7,884 nt of DNA. It comes from Spirochaetaceae bacterium (GTDB lineage Bacteria > Spirochaetota > Spirochaetia > Treponematales > Breznakiellaceae). Numbering within the stretch: position 1 is the stretch's first letter; the number at the start of each line of letters is the position of its first letter. The position numbers were made by a program, and so were the translations under genes. Below the pieces are notes generated by a model that had not been told where the DNA came from, did no database searches, and was given only the letters and a program-made list of their open reading frames with translations. The stretch is taken from the NCBI GenBank assembly GCA_031278935.1, contig JAITJK010000167.1, positions 1 to 7,884 of the forward strand, read 5' to 3'. Positions 6,481 through 7,884 of this stretch are shown here, one piece after another.

Positions 6481-6493
6481 GGGGTCAGACCTC
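6481..6493 (+). repeat. 13-bp repeat GGGGTCAGACCTC, copy after DUF454 gene
   Basis: This copy begins two bases after the DUF454 stop codon and is identical to 2691-2703 and to the inverted copy at 797-809. Confidence 0.75.
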
Positions 6494-6541
6494 GCTTCCT
6501 TGCGAATTTACGAAGATTTAGGGATTTTCTCGACTATGCCC

Positions 6542-6570
6542 TTGACCATCCCCATACATTTTGCTATATT
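6542..6570 (+). promoter_or_regulatory. Sigma-70 promoter of tRNA-Glu
   Basis: TTGACC (6542-6547), a 17-base spacer and TATATT (6565-6570) are preceded by the extended -10 TGC (6562-6564). Transcription should start near 6577, about 27 bases before the tRNA. The match is strong and the region is AT-rich, unlike the flanking genes. Confidence 0.75.
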
Positions 6571-6603
6571 TATGATCACTTGTACTAACAAGTAGAGAAT
6601 CAT

Positions 6604-6675
6604 GTCTCCTTCGTCTAGTGGTCAGGACATCGGGTTTTCATCCCGACAACAGGGGTTCGACTCCCCTAGGAGATG
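6604..6675 (+). tRNA. tRNA-Glu (anticodon TTC)
   Basis: A full cloverleaf can be drawn. The acceptor GTCTCCT (6604-6610) pairs with AGGAGAT (6668-6674), with a G-T pair at the end, and G6675 is the discriminator. The anticodon stem TCGGG/CCCGA (6630-6634, 6642-6646) encloses loop TTTTCAT, with anticodon TTC at 6637-6639. The T stem AGGGG/CCCCT (6651-6655, 6663-6667) encloses TTCGACT. The D arm contains GTCTAGTGGTCAGGAC. No CCA is encoded after the discriminator (AAC follows), so the CCA end must be added enzymatically. The 3' flank holds an AT-only inverted repeat but no convincing terminator. Confidence 0.96.
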
Positions 6676-6799
6676 AACAAACCGCTTATAGTTTTTTATA
6701 AAATAAAGAAGGCTAGGTAAGCACGTTCAGTACCTCTCCCCTTTATTGAGACCAATCCCTTTAGAACAAAGTCCCCCTAACATTTTCCGGTACGGACGT

Positions 6800-7621
6800 T
6801 TAGGGCATCACTTTGTATTCCCGGACTATCTGCATTTCCGACTGGACGGCCATAAGGGGTGCCGCTTCTTGGACCGCAGATACCGCAGCTTCCACGATGG
6901 CCTGGGAGTTAGCCACCCCATACAGACTGATAAGTTCCTGGGAAACTGAGATTTCTAGAAAATGAATGGAGATTTCCTTTTCATACAACAGGTGATGTTT
7001 CACCTGCTGCGCCAGGATTAGGTCCTGTAAGCGGAGGGCCTGCTGAGACTCGGCTTCTTCGGTGATGAGCTCATCCCGCAGATACCGGATGATCTCCGCA
7101 CACAAGGACGGGTGTAGATACCCCGTATTCAGGCTGAGATGATAATTCCCCGAATCATGCCAGTCCATCTCAAAAAAATACTGGTGGAACCCTGCCCGAT
7201 CCTTATCGCTTCGTTCGAGGATTTGTTGAGCCCGTTTATCATCACAATTGAAATAGTTCTTTATCCGCTGAAGGCGAATGTCCAAAGGCGCCGTGAGGAA
7301 TACCGAAAGGACCCCTGGGACCTCCCGGAACATCACCGTAGCCCCCCGGCCTATCATTACCACGTTCCCCTCGCTGGCTTCGGTGAGGATGGCGGTTTTG
7401 AGGTAATGGAGATAGTTATCCTTATCCTGGGAAATGGAGGCCAAAAGCGACGGCCTGCGCTCGTCGTATTGACGAAATTTCCGGTCCGCGATCCCAAAGG
7501 ATTTAATTCGGGTTTCCAGGGTTTCTTTGTCCACGAAACGGTAGTGTAAACACTGCGAAAGTTCCTGGGCTGTCTCGTCCCCTAGGGCGGCTAATTCCCG
7601 GGAGATGGTAATAATAGCCAT
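6800..7621 (-). CDS. Cytidylate-kinase-like family protein with extra C-terminal domain
   Basis: This 273-aa protein resembles the cytidylate-kinase-like family (PF13189 type). ATG at 7621-7619 was chosen because AAGGA (7631-7635) lies 9 bases upstream and the protein then begins MAIITISRELAALGDETA, the family N-terminus. A frame starting 18 codons earlier lacks a site. Family signs are TISRE (5-9), FVDKE (29-33), VVMIGRGATVMF (87-98), the R-rich lid area RLQRIKNYF (116-124), and DKDRAGFHQYFFEMDWHD (139-156) with YHLSLNTG (160-167). The usual glycine-rich P-loop (GSGG) after ISR is replaced by LAALGDE, so nucleotide binding or catalysis may be lost. From about 200 to the end there is an added alpha/beta region, ISIHFLEISVSQELISLYG then a helix and MQIVREYKV, which recalls a BON-type fold; that part is inference. 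It is convergent with tRNA-Glu and has its own promoter. Confidence 0.85.
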   Translation of the reverse strand: MAIITISRELAALGDETAQELSQCLHYRFVDKETLETRIKSFGIADRKFRQYDERRPSLLASISQDKDNYLHYLKTAILTEASEGNVVMIGRGATVMFREVPGVLSVFLTAPLDIRLQRIKNYFNCDDKRAQQILERSDKDRAGFHQYFFEMDWHDSGNYHLSLNTGYLHPSLCAEIIRYLRDELITEEAESQQALRLQDLILAQQVKHHLLYEKEISIHFLEISVSQELISLYGVANSQAIVEAAVSAVQEAAPLMAVQSEMQIVREYKVMP

Positions 7622-7649
7622 GCGTATCTTTCCTTTTGGTTGTAGAAGG

Positions 7650-7673
7650 GTGCGGAAACCGAGCCTTCCGCAC
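7650..7673 (-). other. Leader hairpin of the kinase-like gene
   Basis: GTGCGGAA and TTCCGCAC (7650-7657 and 7666-7673) form a perfect 8-bp stem with an 8-base loop, in the roughly 95-base untranslated leader between the promoter and the ATG at 7621. No T-run follows on the minus strand, so it is a leader structure of unknown effect, not a terminator. Confidence 0.6.
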
Positions 7674-7723
7674 AATCCGCTTGGGCCCGCTCATCCCGGT
7701 TGGTTAAAGCGCTCCCTTACTCC

Positions 7724-7752
7724 AGTATAGGACTGAACCCCAACTCTGTCAA
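7724..7752 (-). promoter_or_regulatory. Sigma-70 promoter of the kinase-like gene
   Basis: On the minus strand TTGACA (7752-7747), exactly the consensus, is followed after 17 bases by TATACT (7729-7724). Transcription should start near 7717, leaving a leader of about 95 bases. This is the best promoter in the window by match and spacing, and it faces the kinase-like gene. Confidence 0.8.
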
Positions 7753-7884
7753 AAATCTATTGGTAAAATAGGCATCCATATTAAATGGCGACTCTAGGGC
7801 CGGTGGTCAAGACAGACTTTTACCCGGGGAGTTTTCTGTTTGGGACGAATAGGAGGTGCCGATACAGGACTCAAAACAAATGGA

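Noticed and set aside
6604..6675. tRNA-Glu as an integration (att) site
   Set aside because: I found no second copy of the tRNA 3' end nearby and no integrase; a loose match near 7573-7586 is too short.
6686..6701. Possible terminator after tRNA-Glu
   Set aside because: The inverted repeat TTATA/TATAA is only 5 AT pairs with the T-run in its loop, so it is too weak to call.
1..7884. Fur box, B12 or other riboswitch, CRISPR array, insertion sequence
   Set aside because: No AT-rich Fur-type palindrome, riboswitch core, regularly spaced repeats or transposase frame could be seen in the gaps.

Overview
The window (roughly 55% G+C by eye) reads as a bacterial chromosome segment from a diderm organism. 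A spirochaete of the Treponema type is my best guess, with low to moderate confidence. It rests on a loose lipobox, a tRNA without an encoded CCA end, a cytidylate-kinase-like protein with an extra C-terminal domain, and the general feel of the proteins. No marker gene here proves the lineage.

Positions 2-6027 hold a plus-strand haem/iron (or corrinoid) uptake locus. In order it contains: the 3' part of a periplasmic substrate-binding protein of an ABC importer (2-805), exbB (811-1485), exbD (1482-1883), tonB (1852-2667), a TonB-dependent outer-membrane receptor (2838-4823) and a HmuY-family lipoprotein (4918-6027). The exbB-exbD-tonB genes overlap and are translationally coupled. The expected logic is that the HmuY-like lipoprotein captures haem at the surface. 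The receptor imports it using energy passed on by ExbB-ExbD-TonB. The binding protein then hands it to an inner-membrane ABC permease, presumably encoded just before the window. A hairpin with a T-run (6068-6099) probably ends this unit. A small DUF454/YbaN-like membrane protein (6111-6479) follows.

Positions 6480-6799 hold a tRNA-Glu(TTC) with a very good extended -10 promoter. On the minus strand, 6800-7621 encodes a cytidylate-kinase-like protein whose P-loop is degenerate and which carries an extra C-terminal alpha/beta domain. It has a near-consensus promoter at 7724-7752 and a hairpin in its leader. The last 130 bases hold no gene I can call.

The most unusual signal is not a gene. The 13-mer GGGGTCAGACCTC occurs at 2691-2703 and 6481-6493, and inverted at 797-809. 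All three copies lie at gene ends, and a fourth, related copy lies in a nested palindrome at 2703-2748. A second 13-mer, GCGAGGCCCTATG, adjoins the first in the tonB-receptor gap (2679-2703). The same two 13-mers flank the DUF454 gene at its start (6101-6113) and just after its stop. This looks like an empty site and an occupied site, or a deletion scar.
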